A stretch of 15,605 nt of DNA from Candidatus Saccharimonadales bacterium (GTDB taxonomy: Bacteria; Patescibacteriota; Saccharimonadia; UBA4664; SCTI01): the NCBI GenBank assembly GCA_030150485.1, contig JASLFZ010000015.1, positions 1-15,605 of the forward strand, written 5' to 3'. Under the pieces are notes generated by a model. It made no database searches, was not told where the DNA came from, and worked only from the letters and a program-made list of their open reading frames with translations. A program made the translations under genes and the position numbers. Shown here one piece after another: positions 1 to 5,019 of the stretch. The stretch's first letter is position 1. Each line of letters starts with the position of its first letter.

Positions 1-151
1 GGTTGAGGATCTGAAAATAGAGGGCCGCAAACACATCCGCCATACCCAAAGGACCGGCCGAATGACCGCTCCCGGCCGCTACCAGCATCTCAATAATATC
101 CTGACGAATTTGATTGGCCTTTTGCTCCAGCTCGGCAACGGTAGCGCTCAT
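1..151 (-). CDS. tkt: Transketolase, N-terminal part (partial, runs off left edge)
   Basis: Only the first 50 codons are present, starting at an ATG at 151 and leaving the window at base 1. The translation has an N-terminal helix followed by GSGHSAGPLGMADVFAALYF, the thiamine-diphosphate domain signature of transketolases (the family usually shows GHPGxxLGxA/SxxD here). Transketolase moves two-carbon ketol units between sugar phosphates in the non-oxidative pentose phosphate pathway, in the cytoplasm. The start overlaps the rpe stop as ATGA, so it is the fourth gene of the gap-rpiB-rpe operon and is probably translationally coupled. Whether it is a full-length enzyme or the N-terminal half of a split transketolase (common in Patescibacteria and archaea) cannot be told from this window; the short N-terminus ahead of the first motif fits either. 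Confidence 0.85.
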   Translation of the reverse strand, partial: MSATVAELEQKANQIRQDIIEMLVAAGSGHSAGPLGMADVFAALYFQILN

Positions 152-786
152 ACCGCCACACCCACCTGTGACTGCATCGATGCATAAGCCGCCGCCGGGT
201 CAGCCGCCGCCTGCAAAAAGTTACCAACGTATAACGTGTCTACACCGGCGCCGGTAATGAGGGCCGCATTCTGGTCATTGACCCCTCCGTCCACACTAAT
301 CTCGATATCCGGCTTAATCGCGCGGATTTGAGCCACCTTCGCTAACTGCTCCGGCTGGAACACGCCGCCGTTGTGCCCCAGCGTACCCGTAAATATAAGG
401 ACGTGGTCGCTGTGCTCAACGAGATCCTTATAGGCCTCCACCGGCGTCGTCGGCAGAAGCGCCGTCCCCGCCTTAATGCCCAGCTCGCGTAGGTGAGCCA
501 TCGCTCCTGCAATGTCACCGCTCGATTCAGCGTGGAAAATAATCAGGCTGGGCTTGAGGCTTAAAGCCGTCTCTAGCTGCGCGAGCGGCTCCTGCAACAT
601 CAAGTGCAAGTCCAGCTCGCCACCCTCAACCGGATGCAGTCGCGCCAATCCTACCGTTGTCGTATCCGCGAACCGGCCGTCACAAACATCTACGTGCACC
701 CGCGAGCTCAATTCTTCAGCCCGAGCTAACATAGTGCCGTACTCCTCCGCGGTAGTCGCTAGTACCGTGGGGACGACGGTCGCCAC
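148..786 (-). CDS. rpe: Ribulose-phosphate 3-epimerase (divergent)
   Basis: The 212-residue protein has the length of Rpe (about 220) and its metal-site motifs: HVDVCDG at 31-37 (H31, D33), DLHLM at 59-63 (H61), FHAES at 84-88 and SVDGGVN at 164-170 (D166). D33 and D166 match the two acid/base aspartates of the family. It would interconvert ribulose 5-phosphate and xylulose 5-phosphate. The loop that normally reads VNPGFGGQ is replaced by TGTLGHNGG at 133-141, so the enzyme belongs to a divergent branch and its substrate should be treated as likely rather than proven. It starts with GTG at 786, and that GTG shares one base with the TAG of rpiB; its own TGA overlaps the transketolase ATG. This tight packing and the neighbours support a pentose phosphate role. 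Confidence 0.85.
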   Translation of the reverse strand: MATVVPTVLATTAEEYGTMLARAEELSSRVHVDVCDGRFADTTTVGLARLHPVEGGELDLHLMLQEPLAQLETALSLKPSLIIFHAESSGDIAGAMAHLRELGIKAGTALLPTTPVEAYKDLVEHSDHVLIFTGTLGHNGGVFQPEQLAKVAQIRAIKPDIEISVDGGVNDQNAALITGAGVDTLYVGNFLQAAADPAAAYASMQSQVGVAV

Positions 787-1235
787 TAGCCGTACAGCTC
801 CTCGACCTGTTTAACCCGCCGGACGTGGCGCTCATCTTGCGCATACTTTTCGCTCAAAAAGCTCTCAACTATTTTCAGGGCGGTTTCGGTGTCAATAAAG
901 TCACTAGGGAGACTTAAGACATTGGCGTGATTGTCGTGGCGGGTTTCGCGAGCCAGCGCCTCGCTCCACACCACCGCTGCTCGAATGCCATGGACCCGGT
1001 TAGCGGCCATCGCCATCCCTTCGCCACTGCGGCAGACCAGAATACCCACGGCGGTATCGTCCTCCTCACCCAGGATTTTAGCGGTTACCGCATAGGCATA
1101 CTGGGGATAGTCGTCTTGCGGATCGAGCGTCTCCGCCCCGCAATCCTCCACCTCATAGCCCCGGTGCGTGAGGTGTTCACGAATCTGGTTTTTTAGCTCA
1201 AAGCCACCGTGATCGGCCCCTACGAAAACTTTCAT
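786..1235 (-). CDS. rpiB: Ribose 5-phosphate isomerase B
   Basis: A 149-residue RpiB/LacA/LacB family protein. It begins MKVFVGADHGGFELK, where ADHGG (7-11) is the family's sugar-binding motif. The catalytic cysteine appears as C68 in LVCRSGEGMAMAANR (66-80); the usual CGTGIG stretch is altered to CRSGEG, but the cysteine, the glycines and the AAN segment remain. DNHANVLSLP near residue 103 corresponds to the NDANVLALG motif. It interconverts ribose 5-phosphate and ribulose 5-phosphate, feeding the epimerase encoded next. The ATG at 1235 overlaps the gap TGA as TGATG, and the TAG overlaps the rpe GTG, so coupled translation is likely. Identity is clear; the altered active-site loop is the only unusual point. 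Confidence 0.93.
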   Translation of the reverse strand: MKVFVGADHGGFELKNQIREHLTHRGYEVEDCGAETLDPQDDYPQYAYAVTAKILGEEDDTAVGILVCRSGEGMAMAANRVHGIRAAVVWSEALARETRHDNHANVLSLPSDFIDTETALKIVESFLSEKYAQDERHVRRVKQVEELYG

Positions 1236-2242
1236 CAGAAGGTCTTACCCACGTTAATAACACTTTCCACCAGACGATTAGAGTAACCCCATTCGTTGTC
1301 ATACCAAGCCACCACCTTCACTAGGTTACCAGCCACGACGTTCGTGAGCTTTAAGTCCACAATAGCGGAGTGGCTGTTGCCGATATAATCGCTCGAAACC
1401 AGCGGTTCGTCGCTCACGGCAATGATGCCCTGCAACTCGGGACGCTGACTGGCTTTGGTTAAGGCCGCGTTCACCTCTTCAATCGTGGTGTCCTTTTTGC
1501 TCACGAAGGTAATGTCGCTCAAGCTCACCACAGGTGTGGGAACGCGAATGCTCATGCCATCAAAAATACCCTTGAGCGGCGCATAAGCTTTGGCAGCCGC
1601 CTTGCTCGCCCCGGTAGTGGTCGGCACGATGTTTTCGGCCGCGTTGCGCGCCTCGCGCAGGTCTTTGGCCGGCGCATCTTGCAGCCGCTGGCTAGCAGTA
1701 TAGGAGTGGACGGTAGTCATTAACGATTTTTCCACCCCAAACGCCTTGTCGAGCACCACCATCACCGGCGTAATACAGTTGGTCGTGCAGCTGGCGTTGC
1801 TCACGATGGTGTCATCAGCCGTAATGGCGTCCTCGTTGGCGCCAATCACAAAGGTGGGCACATCGTCGCCCTTGGCTGGTGCAGAAATCACTACCCGCCT
1901 TGCCCCCGCCGTTAAGTGCTTACTGGCGTCCTCTTTTTTTGTAAAAAAGCCGGTGCTTTCAATGACAACATCGATGCCCATCTTTTTCCAAGGCAGCGCC
2001 GCGGGATCCTTTTCCGCCAGTACCCGAATTTTTTTACCATTTACGATAATGTCGGTGTCATCAAAGCTCACCTCCTGATGATAGAGGCCATAGTTGGAGT
2101 CATGCTTTAATAAATGCGCCAAGGTTTTGGTGTCGGTGAGGTCATTAACCGCCACCACCTCCAGCTCGGGATGCGCCAATGCAATTTTACAGGCGTTCCG
2201 ACCGATGCGGCCAAAGCCATTGATAGCTACTTTAATTGCCAT
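1235..2242 (-). CDS. gap: Glyceraldehyde-3-phosphate dehydrogenase, type I
   Basis: A 335-residue full-length GAPDH. It has the Rossmann start INGFGRIGRN (7-16), D34 in VAVNDLTD (the acidic residue typical of NAD-preferring enzymes), the catalytic segment SNASCTTNC (148-156) with nucleophile C152, the base H179 in HSYTASQRLQDAP, and the C-terminal WYDNEWGYS signature. It oxidises glyceraldehyde 3-phosphate to 1,3-bisphosphoglycerate in the cytoplasm. It is the first gene of a minus-strand operon followed by rpiB, rpe and transketolase. The ATG at 2242 has an AAGGGTG ribosome-binding site at 2253-2259, ten bases upstream. A promoter and palindrome lie in the 88-bp gap to ppa. Placing gap with pentose phosphate genes makes sense because transketolase yields glyceraldehyde 3-phosphate. 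Confidence 0.97.
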   Translation of the reverse strand: MAIKVAINGFGRIGRNACKIALAHPELEVVAVNDLTDTKTLAHLLKHDSNYGLYHQEVSFDDTDIIVNGKKIRVLAEKDPAALPWKKMGIDVVIESTGFFTKKEDASKHLTAGARRVVISAPAKGDDVPTFVIGANEDAITADDTIVSNASCTTNCITPVMVVLDKAFGVEKSLMTTVHSYTASQRLQDAPAKDLREARNAAENIVPTTTGASKAAAKAYAPLKGIFDGMSIRVPTPVVSLSDITFVSKKDTTIEEVNAALTKASQRPELQGIIAVSDEPLVSSDYIGNSHSAIVDLKLTNVVAGNLVKVVAWYDNEWGYSNRLVESVINVGKTF

Positions 2243-2273
2243 GTTTTGTTTTCACCCTTGTTTGTCGTTACTT

Positions 2274-2290
2274 GCTTATATCCTATAAGC
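2274..2290. repeat. Perfect 7-bp palindrome over the gap promoter
   Basis: GCTTATA-TCC-TATAAGC is a perfect inverted repeat with a 3-base centre. It covers the proposed -10 of the gap operon. The stem is AT-rich and lacks a T-tract, so a DNA-binding site for a dimeric regulator is more likely than a terminator for ppa. No regulator gene is adjacent. Confidence 0.45.
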
Positions 2291-2308
2291 ATTAGGGCTT
2301 TGGTGCAA
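2280..2308 (-). promoter_or_regulatory. Probable promoter of the gap-rpiB-rpe-tkt operon
   Basis: On the minus strand TTGCAC (2308-2303) and TAGGAT (2285-2280) are separated by exactly 17 bases. They match the sigma-70 type consensus at 3/6 and 4/6. An SD (AAGGGTG) and the gap ATG follow. The -10 lies inside the palindrome at 2274-2290, so the site could be controlled by a repressor. Confidence 0.5.
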
Positions 2309-2330
2309 GGTCTACTACTACCAAATGCAC

Positions 2331-2858
2331 TTATTTTTCTTGATGTCGCTTGATCGATTCCTCGAGTACCTGCCTAGCTGCCGCAGCGTCGCCCCAGCCA
2401 TTAAACTCAACCGAACTACCCTTCCAGTCGTTCTTCCAGGCTTTGTACTGCTTGTAGAAGTGCTCCACCATGGGCTTAAAGTTACCGCCAAGATCGTCCA
2501 CCTCGCGGATGTGCTCCATGGTGACATCCTTCGCCGCCACGCAGATGAGCTTTTCGTCGCCCTCACCATCGTCGACCATGCGCAAAACGCCGATCGGACG
2601 GCTCGGAACCACCACATTTTGCGGCACCGACTCGTCAATTACCAGCAGCACGTCGAGCGGGTCGCCATCGTCGCACAGCGTGCCAGGAACGTAACCGTAG
2701 TCGGCCGGATACTTCGCTGTAGTCCCATTGACGCGATCCAGCGTAATATACCCCGTTTCCTTATCGAGCTCGTACTTATTCTTGCCCTCGCCGCGGCGGA
2801 TCTCAATAATTACGTTTACCTCTTCCGGAGCGTTTTTGCCCACACCGACTTCTGCCAT
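2331..2858 (-). CDS. ppa: Inorganic pyrophosphatase, family I
   Basis: A 175-residue soluble pyrophosphatase of the usual bacterial length. The signature YPADYGYVPGTLCDDGDPLD runs from 50 to 69, with the metal-binding aspartates D64, D66 and D69; further acidic ligands fit D96/D97 and D101 in the MVDDGEGDEK stretch. KYELDKETG near residue 28 matches the family's substrate-binding KYE motif. It hydrolyses pyrophosphate to two phosphates, pulling biosynthetic reactions forward, and works as an oligomer in the cytoplasm. The ATG at 2858 is preceded by GAGG six bases upstream and by an extended -10 promoter at 2886-2894. The gene lies just upstream of the gap operon on the same strand but is separated from it by 88 bases with a separate promoter. 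Confidence 0.97.
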   Translation of the reverse strand: MAEVGVGKNAPEEVNVIIEIRRGEGKNKYELDKETGYITLDRVNGTTAKYPADYGYVPGTLCDDGDPLDVLLVIDESVPQNVVVPSRPIGVLRMVDDGEGDEKLICVAAKDVTMEHIREVDDLGGNFKPMVEHFYKQYKAWKNDWKGSSVEFNGWGDAAAARQVLEESIKRHQEK

Positions 2859-2885
2859 CTGAAACCTCGATTATTGCTGATTTTT

Positions 2886-2894
2886 AGTATAGCA
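2886..2894 (-). promoter_or_regulatory. Extended -10 promoter of ppa
   Basis: On the minus strand TGC-TATACT (2894-2886) is an extended -10 element (TGn plus a 5/6 match to TATAAT), 27 bases before the ppa start and upstream of a GAGG ribosome-binding site. No good -35 is seen, as is common with extended -10 promoters. Confidence 0.55.
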
Positions 2895-2906
2895 CGCGAA
2901 ACGGAT

Positions 2907-2933
2907 GTGCCCCGGCCTAAACGGCCGGGGCAC
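2907..2933. repeat. Perfect 11-bp GC-rich hairpin between the 3008 gene and ppa
   Basis: GTGCCCCGGCC, loop TAAAC, GGCCGGGGCAC: eleven perfect base pairs, nearly all G-C. It lies 74 bases past the stop of the 3008-3487 gene and just upstream of the ppa -10. Such a stem is long enough for a terminator, but neither strand has a T-tract after it (minus continues ATCCGTTTCG). It may be a U-poor terminator or mRNA 3'-end stabiliser. Confidence 0.6.
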
Positions 2934-3000
2934 CATAGAGCCCAGAGTATTGTCCTGAGCTACCTTTGCAAACCATCCCATCCGCGCTCTACACCTACAT

Positions 3001-3041
3001 CCCCTCCTTACGCCACCCAAGGCTTTGGAGGCGTAAGGGGG
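3001..3041. repeat. Imperfect hairpin spanning the stop codon of the 3008 gene
   Basis: CCTTACGCC (3006-3014) pairs with GGCGTAAGG (3030-3038), nine perfect pairs, extended by CCC/GGG past a single bulged T at 3005. The 15-base loop holds a small CCAA/TTGG inner stem. It covers the last codons and the TAA (3010-3008) of the minus-strand gene. No T-tract follows on either strand. Confidence 0.45.
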
Positions 3042-3487
3042 CTTAGGAGAGCCGCATGCAAGCGTACTCGCACATCAGAAGGAAGGTGCAGCTTAGACTG
3101 CGCTCGATTGGTATACGCACCCTTTTGCCTCTTTGCGCCCGGTGGTGTGCTGGTCATACCGGCCGGATCACTCCAGCGCTCTCCGAGGATCTTCACGCTG
3201 CCAAACTGACTTAGCGCTTGGGCGTCCGATATAAGGTGCTGAATGGTGGTTGCAACGGTGAATACCGTATGCCCACTTTTAGCGCCGCCGATCCACGTGT
3301 CTGCAGGCACCTGTAGGGTTGGGCGTTCCAGGCAGCGATTCAACTCGACCAGCGTCTCGCGGCTATCGGTCTTAATCCTAACGCGCAAACGAACCCTACT
3401 GCTGCTCCCCTGCGGCAGGCCAACTCGGCCGAGACCATCGACCTCCTCCAGCGGAACAGGGCACCGTGATGCGTCTATCGTCGTCAT
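3008..3487 (-). CDS. Hypothetical protein, 159 aa
   Basis: I do not recognise this family. The protein is soluble, basic and without a signal peptide or membrane segment. A central part (about residues 30-105) alternates charged strands and helices (RVRLRVRIKTD, ETLVELNRCLERPTLQV, TIQHLISDAQ), which looks like a folded domain; the C-terminal third is Lys/Arg/Pro-rich and may be disordered. The ATG at 3487 has a good ribosome-binding site, GAGGAGGG, eight bases upstream. Opposite-strand frames exist over the same DNA, but none has such a start signal. Its upstream leader holds a 26-codon ORF, an intrinsic terminator and an inverted repeat, which suggests attenuation or processing control. Two hairpins mark its 3' end. 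Coding status is fairly likely, function unknown. Confidence 0.55.
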   Translation of the reverse strand: MTTIDASRCPVPLEEVDGLGRVGLPQGSSSRVRLRVRIKTDSRETLVELNRCLERPTLQVPADTWIGGAKSGHTVFTVATTIQHLISDAQALSQFGSVKILGERWSDPAGMTSTPPGAKRQKGAYTNRAQSKLHLPSDVRVRLHAALLSPLTPPKPWVA

Positions 3488-3537
3488 GTCTCCGACCCTC
3501 CTCGATGAGTGGATTGTATGTATGGTGCTATGTGGTC

Positions 3538-3567
3538 GGGATGCTCACCTTTAGGGATTGCATCCCG
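3538..3567. repeat. 8-bp inverted repeat between terminator and the 3008 gene
   Basis: CGGGATGC (3538-3545) and GCATCCCG (3560-3567) are perfect complements around a 14-base loop. On the minus strand it comes directly after the U-tract of the terminator at 3569-3599 and before the ribosome-binding site of the gene starting at 3487. It could be a 5'-UTR hairpin or an operator. Confidence 0.5.
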
Positions 3568-3568
3568 G

Positions 3569-3599
3569 TAAAAATAAAACTGACCTCTTTCGAGGCCAG
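3569..3599 (-). terminator. Intrinsic terminator, C(GAAA)G tetraloop
   Basis: On the minus strand CTGGCCTC (3599-3592), GAAA loop, GAGGTCAG (3587-3580), then TTTTATTTTT. Eight pairs with one G-U, closed by a stable GNRA tetraloop and followed by a strong U-tract: a textbook Rho-independent terminator. It ends the short unit that starts at 3746-3718 and lies upstream of the 3008-3487 gene, so it may act as an attenuator. Confidence 0.85.
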
Positions 3600-3629
3600 C
3601 CGCACATTTGTTAAATGATTACTTCGACC

Positions 3630-3710
3630 TCAGACGCTACCACCGGGCAGCAAGACATACGCAAACCGGTTGCGGGCCATCTGCCAAAAGTAAGAAACCT
3701 GAGTTGCCAT
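3630..3710 (-). CDS. Putative 26-residue leader peptide or small protein
   Basis: An ATG at 3710 opens a 26-codon frame beginning MATQVSYFWQMARN and ending VLLPGGSV, stop TGA at 3632-3630. It has no Shine-Dalgarno site, but a promoter with a perfect TTGACA and a TACCAT -10 ends seven bases before the ATG, the same layout as other apparently leaderless genes in this window. An intrinsic terminator follows 31 bases after the stop. The peptide is aromatic and mildly amphipathic, without runs of a regulatory amino acid. It may be a small protein, a leader peptide for the 3008-3487 gene, or merely part of a small RNA of about 140 bases. Homologues are unknown to me. Confidence 0.4.
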   Translation of the reverse strand: MATQVSYFWQMARNRFAYVLLPGGSV

Positions 3711-3717
3711 GACTGCT

Positions 3718-3746
3718 ATGGTACGCCGCTCTATTATAGCTGTCAA
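3718..3746 (-). promoter_or_regulatory. Consensus-like promoter of the 3569-3717 short unit
   Basis: On the minus strand a perfect TTGACA (3746-3741), a 17-base spacer and TACCAT (3723-3718, 4/6). The ATG of the 26-codon frame follows after seven bases. A perfect TATAAT also lies at 3738-3733, but lacks a -35 at standard distance. The -35 lies inside the hairpin at 3739-3760. Confidence 0.6.
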
Positions 3747-3760
3747 CGGGGTTTGACAGC
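3739..3760. repeat. 8-bp inverted repeat after trxB
   Basis: GCTGTCAA (3739-3746), loop CGGGGT, TTGACAGC (3753-3760). It sits three bases past the trxB stop and contains the TTGACA -35 of the next promoter. It may stabilise the trxB mRNA end, act as a weak terminator without U-tract, or be an operator. Confidence 0.5.
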
Positions 3761-3763
3761 GGC

Positions 3764-4720
3764 CTATGCTTGGTTAACCGCGTAGCTCGGCAGGGCGTGG
3801 TTAGGATCAAGGTACTGGCGAATTGAGAGGGCCGCCGAAACCCCCTCTCCCACCGCCGAGGCCACCTGCCCCACCGATCCCACTACCACATCGCCGGCCG
3901 CGAACACGCCCGGCACGTTAGTGGAAAAGGCGTGGTCGACGTGCACAAAGCCCCGGTCATCCAACTTGACGGTATCTTCCAGCCAGTCGGTGTTAGGCAG
4001 CAGGCCAATAAAGATAAATAACCCATCGCCGGTAATCTCGCCGGCCTTTTGGGTTTCATTGTTAATGGTTTTTACGCCGGTAAACATACCCTCACCCACC
4101 ACCTCCACGGCCTTGGTATTGAAGTGCACATCTACATTTGGATGCTTCTGCATCTGCTCAATTAAGACCTCCGAGCCCTTAAACTTGGGCCCGCGCACCA
4201 AAATGGTCAGCTTTTTGGCAAACTTGGTCAGAAACAGTCCCTCCTGCAGCATGGTATTTCCGCCGCCAACGGCAATAATATGGGCATCGCGGTAGAGCGG
4301 CCCATCGCAGGTGGCGCAGTAGTGGACGCCCCGGCCCTCAAGCTCTTTTTCCCCCGGAATATCCAGCTTGCGATAAAGCGAGCCGGTCGCGATCAAAACG
4401 CTTTTGGCCGCTAGCTGGCCCGCCGAGGTCTCCAGTAGCACCGTATCTTCCTCCCGACGCAGCGCCTGCACCCACACGCCGGTGCGGACCTCCGCGCCAA
4501 ACCGCTCTGCCTGCTTCTGCATTGCCTCACCAAGCTCCATCCCGCCAATGCCCTCCGGAAAACCCGGATAATTATCGACGCGCTCGGTGGTGGCGATCAT
4601 GCCGCCAACGATACCCCCATCCACCACCAGCGTACTGAGATCCTCTCGCGCCGTATACACCGCCGCCGAGAGCCCGGTGGGCCCAGCTCCCACCACGATC
4701 ACATCATAAATAGTGGACAT
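3764..4720 (-). CDS. trxB: Thioredoxin reductase-like flavoprotein
   Basis: FAD-dependent TrxR-family protein. VVGAGPTGLSAA binds FAD; the redox pair is in HYCATCDGP (C138, C141, counting from a GTG three codons upstream); FAAGDVVVGSVGQVASAVGEG is the second FAD motif. It would pass electrons to the glutaredoxin encoded just upstream. The NADPH half is unusual: GGGNTMLQE (155-163) replaces GGGDSAxEE and VRGPKFKGS (178-186) replaces HRRxxxRA, so the arginines that normally hold the NADPH 2'-phosphate are absent. I chose ATG 4720 (318 residues) because AGGTGG lies five bases before it and overlaps the previous stop; a GTG at 4729 directly after that stop is the alternative. It forms a two-gene operon with the glutaredoxin. 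Confidence 0.92.
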   Translation of the reverse strand: MSTIYDVIVVGAGPTGLSAAVYTAREDLSTLVVDGGIVGGMIATTERVDNYPGFPEGIGGMELGEAMQKQAERFGAEVRTGVWVQALRREEDTVLLETSAGQLAAKSVLIATGSLYRKLDIPGEKELEGRGVHYCATCDGPLYRDAHIIAVGGGNTMLQEGLFLTKFAKKLTILVRGPKFKGSEVLIEQMQKHPNVDVHFNTKAVEVVGEGMFTGVKTINNETQKAGEITGDGLFIFIGLLPNTDWLEDTVKLDDRGFVHVDHAFSTNVPGVFAAGDVVVGSVGQVASAVGEGVSAALSIRQYLDPNHALPSYAVNQA

Positions 4721-4729
4721 TTCTGCCAC

Positions 4730-4981
4730 CTACAGCCCCAACGCCGCAGCGATCCTGGGCTGGTCGAAGCCCACAATTCGCTCCTCGTCATCATCTGTCT
4801 TGATAACGGTAAAGGGTACTCCCATCTGTCCGCTCAACTTGATCATCTCACGGGCGGCGTCGGCGTCTACATCGACCGCTACCTCTTCAAAGGCAATATC
4901 GTGCTGTTTTAAGAACTCTTTTTCCGCGTGGCAGTAAGCACAGGTAGCGGTAGTGTACATTTTTACTTTTGGCGTTGCCAT
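4730..4981 (-). CDS. Glutaredoxin / NrdH-like redoxin
   Basis: An 83-residue thioredoxin-fold protein with the redox motif TCAYC (C14, C17), a cis-proline segment GVPFTVI after residue 53, and GFDQPRI, the glutaredoxin/NrdH C-terminal turn. Such small redoxins reduce ribonucleotide reductase or protein disulfides. The TrxR-like gene starts immediately downstream, with its ribosome-binding site overlapping this stop codon. This pairing, with no glutathione genes in sight, favours an NrdH-like role, reduced by the neighbouring reductase instead of by glutathione. The motif CAYC is intermediate between glutaredoxin CPYC and NrdH CVQC. The ATG at 4981 has GAGGAG eight bases upstream and a perfect TATAAT at 5009-5004. 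Confidence 0.92.
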   Translation of the reverse strand: MATPKVKMYTTATCAYCHAEKEFLKQHDIAFEEVAVDVDADAAREMIKLSGQMGVPFTVIKTDDDEERIVGFDQPRIAAALGL

Positions 4982-4989
4982 ATACTGTT

Positions 4990-5009
4990 CTCCTCTACCT
5001 TTTATTATA
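4990..5009 (-). promoter_or_regulatory. Promoter -10 and RBS of the glutaredoxin-trxB operon
   Basis: On the minus strand TATAAT (5009-5004, perfect) is followed by the SD GAGGAG (4995-4990), eight bases before the ATG at 4981. No convincing -35 is visible upstream. Unlike several neighbours, this transcript has a leader with a normal ribosome-binding site. Confidence 0.65.
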
Positions 5010-5019
5010 CCGTAGCTGT

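Noticed and set aside
2325..3209. A 294-codon open frame on the plus strand
   Set aside because: It runs antisense through the whole of ppa, a clear pyrophosphatase gene, and its translation shows no family motif. It is a shadow of GC-rich coding DNA.
3739..3760. Hairpin after trxB read as an intrinsic terminator
   Set aside because: No T-tract follows on either strand; its bases also form a perfect -35 element, so I list it as a repeat only.
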